Source: Acidimicrobiaceae bacterium
GTDB lineage: Bacteria; Actinomycetota; Acidimicrobiia; Acidimicrobiales; Poriferisodalaceae
DNA: 52,068 nt
Direction: 5' to 3'
Assembly (NCBI GenBank): GCA_026713105.1
Contig: JAPOPC010000093.1
Coordinates: forward strand, 1 to 52,068
Below the pieces are notes generated by a model. That model saw only the letters and a program-made list of their open reading frames with translations, ran no database searches and was not told the DNA's origin. This document shows, in pieces, positions 1-9,375 of the stretch (position 1 is the first letter of the stretch; every line of letters starts with the position of its first letter). A program made the position numbers and the translations under genes.

Positions 1-19
1 CCGTGCTGTGTTTGATGGT

Positions 20-1111
20 TCACGGCGCAAAGACGCCGTGAACGGGCGGCACGCCGGAACGTTCGCCGGCAAGCAGCTGGATGAGCGGTTCGAGGTCGTC
101 GAAACCGGCGACTCGGCGGGGCAGCTCCTCGAAGGGGTAGCGGCCGGCGACCAGCAGATCGAGCGCGTTGCGATATGCGGTCACGTCGACGCCGAGCGCT
201 CCGAATATCCGAAGTTCCTTGTAGACGATGTGGTCTGGGTCGAATCCTGGAGTCTCGGGCGTGCCGCGGGTACCGGCGAGCACGATCGTGCCGCCCGGTC
301 TGGCGAGCTGAATGGCCTGAGCGAACGCGGCCGGCGCCTTGGCGGTGACATCGACAACCACATCAGCCTTGCCGCCGGTCGCTTCTCGAAGCGCAGGATT
401 CGGGTCGATCTCGGCCACGTCGACGGCGAGGTCCGCGCCGAACACTGGCGCCAGAGCCAGCCGCTCGGCATCTCGGGTACCCAGCCCGGTGATCATGACG
501 AAACCCGCGCCGGCTTCCTTCGCCGCCGCAGCAGCACACAGGCCACGCACTCCGGGGCCCAGGATCGCCACGACATCGCCGGGCTGGGTCTCGGGGATCT
601 CCACCGCCCAGCGGATGCCGGCGCCGAGCGGGTTGAACAGGGTGGCGGTCACCGCGTCGAGTTCGTCAGGAACCGCCATGAGCATCGAGTCGGGGCGCAG
701 GTGCAGGTGCGAGGCGTAGCCGCCGCCCAAGCCTGGCGGCGTGTCCGCGTCGGTGAATCCGACCATCGTGGCGAGGCCGTTGCGTTCGCACCGCCGGTAC
801 AGGCCCGACCGGCACTGAGCACATTCCCTGCAGGACAGGAACACCTCGACGGCGACCCGCTGACCGGCGCTGACACCCCAACGATCAGCGGCGGCATTGC
901 CGAGCTCCTCCACGATGCCGATCACCTCGTGCCCCGGGATGAACGCGTGCGGATTGGTGATGTGGCCCGTGTACTGCTCGTGGTCGGTGCCGCACAGCCC
1001 ACACGCTTCGATCCGCAGCAGGCCGTCGTCTTCGCCGACATCGGGCAGGCCGAAACTGCGCCGCTCGAACGATCGCGGCTCGGTGAGCACCAGTCCGGTT
1101 CCAGAGTTCAT
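20..1111 (-). CDS. Zinc-dependent medium-chain alcohol dehydrogenase
   Basis: Seen: 363 residues with the full MDR layout. The catalytic zinc region has GLCGTD (Cys40) and GHE (His61). The structural zinc lobe has four cysteines near 94, 97, 100 and 108 (CRECAQC plus RRC). A Rossmann domain follows with GPGVRG near 190. Known: such enzymes oxidise alcohols or polyols with NAD(P) in the cytosol. Inferred: the substrate is unknown; the gene probably shares a transcript with the SDR 64 nt upstream, and both look like oxidation steps of one catabolic route. The start is ATG at 1111. The stop lies 19 nt from the window edge, so downstream operon members cannot be seen. Confidence 0.9.
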   Translation of the reverse strand: MNSGTGLVLTEPRSFERRSFGLPDVGEDDGLLRIEACGLCGTDHEQYTGHITNPHAFIPGHEVIGIVEELGNAAADRWGVSAGQRVAVEVFLSCRECAQCRSGLYRRCERNGLATMVGFTDADTPPGLGGGYASHLHLRPDSMLMAVPDELDAVTATLFNPLGAGIRWAVEIPETQPGDVVAILGPGVRGLCAAAAAKEAGAGFVMITGLGTRDAERLALAPVFGADLAVDVAEIDPNPALREATGGKADVVVDVTAKAPAAFAQAIQLARPGGTIVLAGTRGTPETPGFDPDHIVYKELRIFGALGVDVTAYRNALDLLVAGRYPFEELPRRVAGFDDLEPLIQLLAGERSGVPPVHGVFAP

Positions 1112-1175
1112 GGTCGAATCTCCCCGAGACAGTGTCGCTCGGCCTCTCGGCTTTGGCTCCTTGACTCGCCGACGT

Positions 1176-1988
1176 TCAGCTACCGCGTGAGCGCGACGCC
1201 GGCGAGTCCTTGGGATTGGCCCAGCCCACGGTCATGCCAGCGGACAGGCCGCCGTCAACTGGCAAGTCCACGCCATTCACCCAGCCGGAGTCGCCGGCCA
1301 GCAGCCAGGCAATCGCCTCTGCTTGGTCATCAGGGGTCGCAACCCTGCCGACTTGTTCATTGAGCCACGCCATCTGCTCGACACCGGCGTCTTGCTCGAA
1401 GAAGGGGAACAGCGGGGTGTTGACCGGCCCAGGGCTGACTGAATTCACCCGGATGCCGCGTTGCACGAGCTGTCCTGCCAAGTTCTTCGTGTAGGACACG
1501 ACCCATTCCTTCGACAGCGTGTACGCGTTGGGGCCACCTCGGTCGTAGGACTGGGCGACCTCGATGCCGGCGGCGAAGTCTTCGGCGGCGTCCAGCTCTG
1601 CGATCCGGTCGAGATGGCGGTTCCACACCATGCCGGCGAGCGAGGCGATGTTCACGATCGACGCCCCGTCATTGAGCTTGCCCGCCGCCAGCAACGTCTC
1701 GGTGATGTGACGCAGTCCGTACACGTTCACCCGCAGTACCAATTCGGCGCCCATGCTCCCGGCGACGCCGGCGATGTTGCCCAAACCGTCGAACGAGCCC
1801 TCGAGGCCTCCGACCACCGCATCGATCGAGTCTGGATCGGACAGGTCGCAGTGATAGTGCTCGGCAGCGCCTTGCGGAGCGTCCTTCACGTCGAGGTTGA
1901 CCACTTCGTGACCGCCGGCGACGAGGCGTTGCAGGGTGGCGTTCCCGATTCCCGTTGACGCTCCGGTGAGCAGGATGCGTTTGGCCAT
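1176..1988 (-). CDS. Short-chain dehydrogenase/reductase (3-alpha-hydroxysteroid dehydrogenase-like)
   Basis: Seen: 270 residues with the classical SDR motifs TGASTGIG (8-15), NIAG (71-74, in place of NNAG), Ser116 and the YTLSK catalytic Tyr156/Lys160. The C-terminal DLPVDGG signature is present. Between the catalytic Ser and Tyr there is an insertion of about 25 residues (near 122-147, WNRHLDRIAELDAAEDF). From recall, this is typical of 3-alpha-hydroxysteroid and carveol dehydrogenase-like SDRs. Inferred: it oxidises a secondary alcohol, possibly alicyclic. It lies upstream of the zinc alcohol dehydrogenase on the same strand. The start is ATG at 1988, preceded by GGAGGGGGCCACC, a strong ribosome site. 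Confidence 0.88.
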   Translation of the reverse strand: MAKRILLTGASTGIGNATLQRLVAGGHEVVNLDVKDAPQGAAEHYHCDLSDPDSIDAVVGGLEGSFDGLGNIAGVAGSMGAELVLRVNVYGLRHITETLLAAGKLNDGASIVNIASLAGMVWNRHLDRIAELDAAEDFAAGIEVAQSYDRGGPNAYTLSKEWVVSYTKNLAGQLVQRGIRVNSVSPGPVNTPLFPFFEQDAGVEQMAWLNEQVGRVATPDDQAEAIAWLLAGDSGWVNGVDLPVDGGLSAGMTVGWANPKDSPASRSRGS

Positions 1989-2101
1989 GGTGGCCCCCTC
2001 CGTGATTCGTGCGAGCTCGGGCGATTCCGTCGACCCGGCGCAGCGAGACTAGATCGGCTCGAAGTTCCGGGCAGTGCCGTGGTGCTGCGGATAGCGCGAG
2101 A

Positions 2102-2551
2102 TCATTCCTCGAATCCGAGGCGCTGCTGTTCGGCACGGATGAAACTGATGACCTTCTCGATCTCGAGATCGGAGATGCCTTCGACAGGTGGCATGTCGCC
2201 GAACCACCAGTGGTGTTCCCGAGTGCCGTCACGGATCGCCGCCCGGTATGCGAAGTCGCCGTGGTGGTTGGGTTCGTAGACGATGGAGAGCTGTGATGGG
2301 CCCTTGTCAGTACCGCGCAGGTCCGCCCCGTGACACTCGGCGCAGTACTGCTGGTACACCTCAGCACCATCGGGAATAACCAGCGCAGCAGCAGTGCTCG
2401 TGGGAGCCGTCACCTCAGCGGTCTGTGCCCGGGGCGGCTCGGTAGCCGACGTGTCGCCGGCTTCGCTGGTATCGGCACCGCAGGCTGCGGTTATCACGCA
2501 GGTGACAAATATCGCCACGGCGATCCGAAGCCCGGTTGTACTTCCGGTCAC
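2102..2551 (-). CDS. Class I c-type cytochrome lipoprotein
   Basis: Seen: 149 residues from a GTG at 2551 that overlaps the CopC-CopD stop as GTGA, which fixes the start. A longer upstream open frame is antisense-like noise. The N-terminus has a hydrophobic segment and lipobox VITAAC (lipidated Cys24). A Thr/Ala-rich linker leads to one haem site, CAECH (70-74), with a likely axial Met in GDMPP (Met120). Known: single-haem cytochromes of this type carry electrons outside the membrane. Inferred: it is anchored on the outer face of the cytoplasmic membrane. Coupling to a copper protein suggests a role in copper-linked respiration or copper delivery to an oxidase. The substrate oxidoreductase is not identified. 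Confidence 0.85.
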   Translation of the reverse strand: MTGSTTGLRIAVAIFVTCVITAACGADTSEAGDTSATEPPRAQTAEVTAPTSTAAALVIPDGAEVYQQYCAECHGADLRGTDKGPSQLSIVYEPNHHGDFAYRAAIRDGTREHHWWFGDMPPVEGISDLEIEKVISFIRAEQQRLGFEE

Positions 2552-4143
2552 AGTACAGATGCTCCCACGAGAAAGGCCGTGACGACGCCGACGCATCCAA
2601 GCAGTACGGCCTCGGTGACCACAGTTCGGAACAATTGCTTGTGTACCGGATCCTCGGCCGATTGGGCAGCGACTTGCGATGCGACGGGCATATGGACCCA
2701 GCGGTTGCGCACCCCCAAAGCTGCGGCGACGGCCACGAGTGCGATCTTTGCGAGCAGCAAGCGGCCCCACCCGCTCGACCATAGGTCGGCGAATCGATCC
2801 ACCACGAGCACCGTCATCACCGTGCCGGCAACGCCCGCGAGAACAAACGAGACGGACGCCAACAGAGAAAAGCGCATCACGTGCCGGATCACCTCGGTGC
2901 TGCTGCGGCGGCGACGCCGGAGGACGCTGGAGAGCATCGCCAAGCCGCCGCTCCATACACCGGCAGCGCTGACGTGAGTCAGATTGGCCACCGTGTGCAG
3001 CCACCTCGGCCCCTCGGTGACCGTGTGACCATCGAAGGAGTACGAGGCCACGACCCCGACAGCGCCGATGATCCCTACCGCCGCCAGTACAGACCTGTCG
3101 GGATGCGGTGCATCGAGACGCGATGCCGTGAACACGGCGAGGCCGCCGACCAGGCGCAGACCTGCGGCTAGGCCGAATTGCGTCCCGAGAGTTCCGGTGA
3201 TCGCATCGACCGTCCAGATCGCAGACCAGTCGTCTTCGACGATGGCGGCCTGGGTCAGCACCGCGACAATTGCGCTGGCCCCGAGCAGGAGTCCGCCGTA
3301 GCGAACCCACGTCCGGAAGCGGGCCCGCTCGAGCGGCTCGTCGCGGACGACGAATGCCATGAACGCGAACCCGCCCACGATGATCAACGTCGCCAGCAGT
3401 CCCAAGGCTCGCATCGACTCAGCGAGTCTCTGTGCGCCGGTCGCTCCTGAGCTGCGGTGCAGTGCCTGCGATGTCTCGCTGCCTTCTGCTTCGCCGATGT
3501 CTTCCGCAGCCGCGGTTGTCGGCGGAGCTGACGAGAACGCGTTCTCCGCACTATCGGGCACCGACGGTGGGTCAGCAACGGTCATCGTCGGCCGAAGTGG
3601 ATCGTCGTCGCGGGCCGAGCCGGTTGAGCTTGCAGGCGCGCTGTCACTGGCTGAGCGAACCCCCTCTGCAGAGTCGACGGTTTCGTCGGGGAACTCCCCG
3701 TCGGACGCATGGCTCGCATCCCCAGTCGATGTCGATGAGGGGTCCGGACTCCCATCGACCGTGAACCCAAATGAACCTTCGACGACGTGGCCGTCCTCGG
3801 CCACGACCCGCCACGAGACTTCGAATCGCCCGCTTGACAGTGGCGGCTCGTAGTACAGGAGCCACGTCTGCCCGTCTGCAGAATTCAGCGAGTCGGGGCG
3901 GTGCTCAATACCGTCACTGTCGAAGACCGTGAGACCGCTCCCGGCCGGCTCGACCGGACGGTTGAACATGAGCGAGATCTGTGAGACGGGTTCCCCGACG
4001 ATCTCGCCGCCAGATGGTTGCGAAGAATCCAGGCCCGTGTGGGCAGCGGCTGGCGCCGGCAGGACGACTGCGAGCGCCGTTCCGAATGCCAGTGCCAGCA
4101 TGACGACTCTCGACCACTGCCATCTCAGACGCACTGAGTCCAA
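2548..4143 (-). CDS. CopC-CopD fusion copper-binding/transport membrane protein
   Basis: Seen: about 531 residues. A signal peptide (about 5-34, ending PAAA) precedes the CopC domain, which starts with His35 and has AEDGHVVEGSF (Asp117, His119). Together these match the CopC N-terminal His plus Asp/His copper site. A Ser/Asp/Thr-rich low-complexity linker (about 131-235) leads to a polytopic CopD domain (about 240-531) with roughly eight hydrophobic segments. Known: CopCD-type proteins bind copper outside and move it across the membrane. The reading frame opens with TTG at 4143. A GTG at 4134 is an equally plausible start, since both give a complete signal peptide. It is translationally coupled to the downstream haem lipoprotein. 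Confidence 0.88.
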   Translation of the reverse strand: MDSVRLRWQWSRVVMLALAFGTALAVVLPAPAAAHTGLDSSQPSGGEIVGEPVSQISLMFNRPVEPAGSGLTVFDSDGIEHRPDSLNSADGQTWLLYYEPPLSSGRFEVSWRVVAEDGHVVEGSFGFTVDGSPDPSSTSTGDASHASDGEFPDETVDSAEGVRSASDSAPASSTGSARDDDPLRPTMTVADPPSVPDSAENAFSSAPPTTAAAEDIGEAEGSETSQALHRSSGATGAQRLAESMRALGLLATLIIVGGFAFMAFVVRDEPLERARFRTWVRYGGLLLGASAIVAVLTQAAIVEDDWSAIWTVDAITGTLGTQFGLAAGLRLVGGLAVFTASRLDAPHPDRSVLAAVGIIGAVGVVASYSFDGHTVTEGPRWLHTVANLTHVSAAGVWSGGLAMLSSVLRRRRRSSTEVIRHVMRFSLLASVSFVLAGVAGTVMTVLVVDRFADLWSSGWGRLLLAKIALVAVAAALGVRNRWVHMPVASQVAAQSAEDPVHKQLFRTVVTEAVLLGCVGVVTAFLVGASVL

Positions 4144-4204
4144 GTCTTGTCGAGGAAGCTGGCAATCTCCTGTGAAGGCCCGCAGAATGCGACCTCATTC
4201 GATG

Positions 4205-4711
4205 TCACTCAGCCAGAGTCGCTTCGTACGCGCTCAGGGCCTCGTCGTTGAAACAGACGAAACGGATCAACTCGACATCGGCGGACGTGCTGCGGACGGC
4301 TTCCACGGCGATCTGCGTAGCGGGCGCCATCGGGTAGCCGTACACACCCGTGGAAATGGCAGGAAAGGCGACCAAACGGGCGCCGACCTCATCGGCGCGG
4401 GCGAGCGATTCCCGGTAGCACGACGCCAGCAGCTCGGCTTCGCCGTGGTCGCCGCCGTGCCAGATCGGCCCGACGGTATGGATGACCCAGCGGGCGGGCA
4501 GCCCGAATCCCGGCGTGACCTTGGCCTGTCCGGTCGCGCAGCCGCCGAGGGTGCGGCAGTGTGCGAGCAGCTCAGGCCCCGCGGCCCGGTGGATGGCGCC
4601 GTCTACGCCGCCCCCGCCCAACAGAGTCTCATTGGCGGCATTCACGATGGCGTCGACCTGTTCGACCGTGATGTCGCCGAGCGCCGCCTCCAGCCGCGGG
4701 TGCTGAGTCAT
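4205..4711 (-). CDS. Macrodomain protein (ADP-ribose/O-acetyl-ADP-ribose hydrolase type)
   Basis: Seen: 168 residues forming one macrodomain. [16 protein letters not shown] gives the conserved Asn24 and Asn27. [10 protein letters not shown] has the Asp37 of hydrolytic MacroD/YmdB-type members. The phosphate loop reads [10 protein letters not shown] near 119-128. Known: such enzymes remove ADP-ribose from proteins or deacetylate O-acetyl-ADP-ribose. The start is ATG at 4711, only 5 nt after the stop of the upstream CoA transferase, so they are probably co-transcribed. Why a macrodomain is paired with a CoA transferase is not clear. It may act on a nucleotide-linked metabolite or be a damage-repair passenger. 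Confidence 0.92.
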   Translation of the reverse strand: MTQHPRLEAALGDITVEQVDAIVNAANETLLGGGGVDGAIHRAAGPELLAHCRTLGGCATGQAKVTPGFGLPARWVIHTVGPIWHGGDHGEAELLASCYRESLARADEVGARLVAFPAISTGVYGYPMAPATQIAVEAVRSTSADVELIRFVCFNDEALSAYEATLAE

Positions 4712-4716
4712 TTTGC

Positions 4717-7062
4717 TTACTCGAGAGCCTCGGCGACAGCTAGCTCGGCGATGCCATCAGCGTCGTAGCCGAGGATTTCACCGAGAATCTCGAAGGTGTG
4801 CTCGCCGTAGGTTGGCCCAGCCCAGTCGAAGCCGCTATGGGCTTCCGACAGCGTGTACGGCACGGCGTCGATCACTGCGCGGCGGGCGTATTGGTGGGGC
4901 GCCCATTGGAAGTGGCCACGATGGGCGAGCTGCGGATCGTCGATGCAGGCACCCGAGTTCTGGACGTAGTGAGCGGGAATGCCGTGCGCTTGGAGGCGAT
5001 GCATGAGACCCGGACCGTTCTGGCGGGCGGTAAAGGCGGTGACGATCTCGTCGAGCTCGTCCTGGCGGGCCCTGCGGGCGGATTGGTCGAGTTCGGCGAG
5101 GTCCTCCCGACGCATTTCGATCGCCAGTGACTGCCACTGCTCGTCGTTCTCGATCGCGACGGCAATCCACTCGTCGTCGCCGGAAGCCGCGTACACACCG
5201 TGGGGAACCATTGCGTCGTCGGTGTTGCCGCGCCGGGTCCGTCGCAGCCCGGTGGTCTGCATCTCGGCGATCGCGGGCGCCAGCAGGTGCACCGCTGCCT
5301 CCATCTGGGAGAAGTCCAGGTGCTGACCCTCGCCGGTTCGGCGGCGGTGGTCGAGCGCGGCGAGCAGGGCGCACACCGTGAATCTGGGCGAGCAGTAGTC
5401 GGTGTAGGCAAGGTACGGGCCGGCCGGTCCTCGGTCTTCCCAGCCAGTGATGTCGAAGAACCCGGCGACCGATGCCGCCATGTTGCCGAAGCCAGCGAAG
5501 TTGCGGTGCGGGCCGCTCTGGCCCATCACGCAGCTCGACACCATGACCAAGTCGGGATTGATCTGCCGGAGATCGTCGTAGCCGAGTCCCCAAGCGGCCA
5601 TCGTGCCGGGCGTGAATGACTCGATGGCCACGTCGGCCCATGCGACGAGATCACGTACGACCTCGCGAGCCTCTGGCTTGGACAGATCAAGCGAGATCGT
5701 CATCTTGTTGGCGTTCGCAGAATGCCAGGCGATGGCGTTCTCCTGGTCGGCCACGTCGTCGCGATGGCCGAGGGCGCCTCGCAGCAGGCATGGCCGGTTC
5801 TGGGTCTCGACCCGCACGACGGTGGCGCCCCAATGCGCCAGGATCTTCGTTGCGAGGGGAGCGGCGGCAACCCAGGCCAGATCGGCGACTTTCAGACCTG
5901 CCAGCGGCTTATCCAAGCGGGCGTTGGGCGGCAGTGGTTCCGGCGCCGAAGGCAGGCCTGCACCGGGTTCGGCCCGCACTGCTGCGGTGTGAGCGCCCGC
6001 GTCGGGTGGTGAACCGAGGGGCTGCAGGGGCGTGCGATCGGCCAGCACGAATCGCCCCGGAAGCCGGATGCCATCGACATCGTCCCAGAAGTCACGTGCG
6101 GCGAGCTGTGGGCTGTCGAGCACGTCCTGGAGGGTGTTGACCGGGCAGACGAGCAGCGAGTCGCGCAGGCCCCGCTCAATCATCTCGGCCTTCGTCTTCG
6201 TAAGACAGAAGCGGGCTACGTCCGCCATCACGTTTTCGATGACGTCGACGGTCTCCTCGCCGCTCTGCAGCTGCAGTGCGAAGTTCACCCAGTCCTTGTT
6301 GAGCGTCTCGTCGTCGCAGAAGCCTTCTTCGTTCATCCATGCCAGGAAGCGGTGCACCATCGGGCCGATCATCGGACCGAAGGCGAGGGTGACGATCATG
6401 TAGCCGTCCTTGCACGGATAGATCGTGCGGAGCATGAGCGCGCCGAAGCGCACGCCGCCTGCCTCGCGTTGCACCTCTTCCAAGCCGGCGGGCGCGTAGA
6501 GGATCGCTGACAGAGCCGTCTCGCAGACTGCCTGTTGGGTGGACAGGTCCACGTGCTGGCCTCGTCCGGAACGGGCCCGGTGCTCGAGCGCTACGAGCGC
6601 TGCGACGGCAGCCTGGGCGCTGGCGTGGAGCCACGCTTGGGGGATGCTGATGCGCACCGGGGGCCGGTCGCTGTCGCCGGTCACCGCCAGCTGGCCGCTG
6701 GATGCGAACAGGGTCAGGTCGGTCGCTTTCCAGTCGGCTTTCGGCCCGGTCTCGCCCCAAGGAGTGATGTGCACGGTGATGAGCTGCTTGTTCGCCTCGC
6801 GCAAGGCCCCGAGGTCAAGCACAAACGGTGTGGCGTCGTTGTGCAGCACGATGTCGGCTCCGGCGGCGAGGTCGGCCACCTCGTCGGCGTCAGCCGCTAC
6901 GACCGACCGTTTGCCGCGGTTGTAGGCGTCGTGGGCATAGCCACGCGGCCACCCTCCCGGAGGCTCCACGAGCACGACATCGGCGCCGAGCTGGGCCAGC
7001 AGATTGCCGGCGAACCAGCACCGTTCGTCGGTGAGATCCAGCACCCGATATGGACCAAGCAT
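4717..7062 (-). CDS. Tandem-domain family III CoA transferase (CaiB/BaiF)
   Basis: Seen: about 780 residues made of two complete CaiB/BaiF domains in one chain, about 1-365 and 380-780. Each has the RVLDLT or [12 protein letters not shown] start and a GxGQHxDxS segment. The second domain keeps the expected catalytic Asp (AYTDYCSPR). The first has Trp at the aligned place (IPQAWLHAS), so it probably cannot form the acyl-aspartyl intermediate. Known: these enzymes move CoA between carboxylates and usually work as interlocked dimers. The chosen start is ATG at 7062, where the normal N-terminus begins and a G-rich stretch precedes it. A GTG at 7125 would add 21 atypical residues. The macrodomain gene follows 5 nt downstream. 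Confidence 0.9.
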   Translation of the reverse strand: MLGPYRVLDLTDERCWFAGNLLAQLGADVVLVEPPGGWPRGYAHDAYNRGKRSVVAADADEVADLAAGADIVLHNDATPFVLDLGALREANKQLITVHITPWGETGPKADWKATDLTLFASSGQLAVTGDSDRPPVRISIPQAWLHASAQAAVAALVALEHRARSGRGQHVDLSTQQAVCETALSAILYAPAGLEEVQREAGGVRFGALMLRTIYPCKDGYMIVTLAFGPMIGPMVHRFLAWMNEEGFCDDETLNKDWVNFALQLQSGEETVDVIENVMADVARFCLTKTKAEMIERGLRDSLLVCPVNTLQDVLDSPQLAARDFWDDVDGIRLPGRFVLADRTPLQPLGSPPDAGAHTAAVRAEPGAGLPSAPEPLPPNARLDKPLAGLKVADLAWVAAAPLATKILAHWGATVVRVETQNRPCLLRGALGHRDDVADQENAIAWHSANANKMTISLDLSKPEAREVVRDLVAWADVAIESFTPGTMAAWGLGYDDLRQINPDLVMVSSCVMGQSGPHRNFAGFGNMAASVAGFFDITGWEDRGPAGPYLAYTDYCSPRFTVCALLAALDHRRRTGEGQHLDFSQMEAAVHLLAPAIAEMQTTGLRRTRRGNTDDAMVPHGVYAASGDDEWIAVAIENDEQWQSLAIEMRREDLAELDQSARRARQDELDEIVTAFTARQNGPGLMHRLQAHGIPAHYVQNSGACIDDPQLAHRGHFQWAPHQYARRAVIDAVPYTLSEAHSGFDWAGPTYGEHTFEILGEILGYDADGIAELAVAEALE

Positions 7063-7183
7063 CCCGCCCCCCAGGCGTCGATCCTGCGGCGACTTCGCGT
7101 CGCCGCTGCTCCTGCGACCGGACACTAGTGCTGGACGCCGAACGGCCAGCGAGCGATGCGAAGCGCCCGAGCTCCAGGCGGCG

Positions 7184-7954
7184 CTACTCGGGAGTGACGT
7201 AGGCGGCGGTCAGGCCTCCGTCGATCTGGAGGTTCGCGCCGGTCATGTAGGAGGAGTCGTCTGATGCCAGGAACAGAGCCGCTGCCGCCATTTCGTCGGC
7301 TTCGCCGAAGCGGCCCATCGGCACATGCACCAGACGGCGCTGTTTCTTCTCGGGGGTGTCGAGGAACGACATCAGCATCTCGGTGCGCAGCGGCCCGGGC
7401 GAGAGCGCATTGACGCGGATGTTCTCGCGAGCGTGGACGACCGACAGTTCCCGGGTCAGCGACAGCACGGCGCCCTTGGAGGCGGTGTAGGCGATCTGCG
7501 GCGTGGCAGCGCCGACCGACGCGACAAACGATGCGGTGTTGATGATCGATCCGCCGCCGCGGCGCCGCATCGATTCCACGGCGTGCTTGCAGCCGTACAG
7601 CACGCCTTTCACGTTGACCTCGAACGTGCGGTCGATCGTTTTGTCGCTGGTCGCTACGGCGTCGGTGTCGTCATCGAGCATGATCCCGGCGTTGTTGAAC
7701 GCCACATCGAGCCCGCCGAATTCGTCCTCGGCACGACCGAAGGCGGCTGCCACATCCGGTTCCACCGACACATCGGCACGTACAGCTATGGCCTCGCCGC
7801 CTGCGGCCCGCACCTCCGCCACGGTGTCGTCGTTCGAGGCAGCGATGTCGACGGCAACGATGCGAGCACCCTCGGCGGCGAAGCGCAAGGCCGTCGCCCG
7901 CCCAATGCCACTGCCCGTTCCTGTGATCAACGCCACCTTGCCCTGCAGCCTCAT
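7184..7954 (-). CDS. Short-chain dehydrogenase/reductase
   Basis: Seen: 256 residues with TGTGSGIG (11-18), an acidic VDIAAS end to the second strand that favours NAD, NNAG (87-90), Ser142, and YTASK (Tyr156, Lys160). The C-terminus has the usual NLQIDGG signature. The start at 7954 is set by the ATG preceded by AGGGAGGATTTCC. The open frame continues upstream for hundreds of codons only because it runs antisense to the next gene. Substrate unknown; from recall it is close to the broad glucose/3-oxoacyl SDR class. It is the first gene of the leftmost minus-strand block and is divergent from the FAD oxidoreductase. Confidence 0.9.
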   Translation of the reverse strand: MRLQGKVALITGTGSGIGRATALRFAAEGARIVAVDIAASNDDTVAEVRAAGGEAIAVRADVSVEPDVAAAFGRAEDEFGGLDVAFNNAGIMLDDDTDAVATSDKTIDRTFEVNVKGVLYGCKHAVESMRRRGGGSIINTASFVASVGAATPQIAYTASKGAVLSLTRELSVVHARENIRVNALSPGPLRTEMLMSFLDTPEKKQRRLVHVPMGRFGEADEMAAAALFLASDDSSYMTGANLQIDGGLTAAYVTPE

Positions 7955-8134
7955 GGAAATCCTCCCTGAACTGACGCAGTCTCTGTGGGCCATTGTCCCC
8001 GACTCCCGCGCCCGTTCGAGGCGATACGACCGCTGTGCCTTCTGGCGGAAGCGAGGACTGCCATCATCTTTGGCGATCGGCTTGGGTCTTCGAGGGCTGG
8101 CTCGGGACCGGATCCTGCGACAGAACGGTGTTTG
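7955..8134. promoter_or_regulatory. Divergent intergenic region
   Basis: These 180 nt separate the SDR (minus) from the FAD oxidoreductase (plus), so at least one promoter for each side should lie here. Beyond the SDR ribosome site next to 7954 I see no convincing -35/-10 pair, operator palindrome or riboswitch. The assignment rests only on the divergent gene arrangement. Confidence 0.35.
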
Positions 8135-9319
8135 ATGAACGACAGCTACGACGTCGTGATCGTCGGTGGTGCCGTCATTGGCTCGTCGATTGCCTGGGCG
8201 CTGTCGGCCAACGACGGCTTCGACGGCAGCGTGCTGGTGGTCGAGCGCGACCCCACCTACGCGCAAGCCTCGACATCGCTGACCAACAGCTGCATGCGCC
8301 AGCAGTTCTCTAACCCGCTCAACGTTGAGATCTCCCGATTCGGGGCTGACTTCGTGCGCAACTTCCGAGAGCGCCTCGGCGGCGATCCTGAGGTCCCCGA
8401 CCTGTTCGTGCACCACTTCGGCTACATGTACCTCGCCGGCGATGACGACTTCGCGGCGACCCTGCGCTCCAATCAGGCAATTCAGGCTGAGCTCGGCGCA
8501 GGCACCCGCATTATGAGCCCCGCCGAGATCAAGGCCGCCTACCCCTTCTACAACGTCGACGACATCGTGTGCGGCAGCCACAATCTCGTTGATGAGGGCT
8601 ATTTCGACTCGGGCACCATGTTCGACTGGTGGAGGCGCAAGGCCCGCCAAAACGGCGTCGAATACGTGACTGCCGAGGTTGCTGATCTGGTCGTAGTTGA
8701 GGGGCGGGTCGAGGCTGCGGTGCTGGGGTCCGGCGAGACGGTGCGGTGCGAAACGCTGGTGAATGCGGCAGGCCCGCGTGCGATCGAGGTGGCTCGGATG
8801 GTCGGCGCCGACCTGCCGGTCGAGCCGCGCAAGCGCTACACGTACATCTTTGAAGCCGCTGAGCCCCTCGACCGCGCTCTGCCGCTCACCATTGATCCCA
8901 CCGGCGTTCACATGCGCAGCGACGGCGACGCTTACATGTGCGGCTGCACACCGGACATCGACCCCGCCGTCGACTACGACGACTTCGCCATGGACCACGA
9001 CATCTTCGAGGACAAGGTGTGGCCGGTGCTGGTGCACCGAGTGCCGGCATTCGAACGCCTCAAGGTGACCAGCCAGTGGGCCGGTCACTACGCCTACAAC
9101 ACGCTCGATCACAATGTCGTGGTCGGGCGGCACCACGAGATAGCGAACTTCATTTTCGCCAATGGGTTCTCCGGACACGGCATGCAGCAATCGCCCGCCA
9201 TCGGCCGTGCAGTCTCGGAGTGGATCGCCTACGGCGAGTACCGCACGCTGGATCTCACGCCGCTGGGCTACCAGCGCATCGTCGAGAACCGGCCGTTCGT
9301 CGAAAGCGCCATCATCTGA
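8135..9319 (+). CDS. FAD-dependent amine/sarcosine oxidase-like oxidoreductase (DAO family)
   Basis: Seen: 394 residues. YDVVIVGGAVIGSSIAW is an N-terminal Rossmann FAD site, ending with an acidic VVER at the second strand. A mid-protein VNAAGPRA and a C-terminal ANGFSGHGMQQSPAIGR are the signature of the glycine/D-amino-acid oxidase (DAO) family, including sarcosine-oxidase and FOXRED1-like proteins. Known: members oxidise secondary or primary amines, or 2-hydroxy acids, with FAD. The start is ATG at 8135, since residues upstream of MNDSYDVV are not protein-like. It heads a plus-strand run with an LLM, an NTF2-like and a VOC protein. The substrate cannot be told from sequence. Confidence 0.88.
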   Translation: MNDSYDVVIVGGAVIGSSIAWALSANDGFDGSVLVVERDPTYAQASTSLTNSCMRQQFSNPLNVEISRFGADFVRNFRERLGGDPEVPDLFVHHFGYMYLAGDDDFAATLRSNQAIQAELGAGTRIMSPAEIKAAYPFYNVDDIVCGSHNLVDEGYFDSGTMFDWWRRKARQNGVEYVTAEVADLVVVEGRVEAAVLGSGETVRCETLVNAAGPRAIEVARMVGADLPVEPRKRYTYIFEAAEPLDRALPLTIDPTGVHMRSDGDAYMCGCTPDIDPAVDYDDFAMDHDIFEDKVWPVLVHRVPAFERLKVTSQWAGHYAYNTLDHNVVVGRHHEIANFIFANGFSGHGMQQSPAIGRAVSEWIAYGEYRTLDLTPLGYQRIVENRPFVESAII

Positions 9320-9375
9320 GCCCCGTCGCAGGTCGATTCGGCCGAGCGAGCGGCGCACAAGTACTCTCGCCGCCC

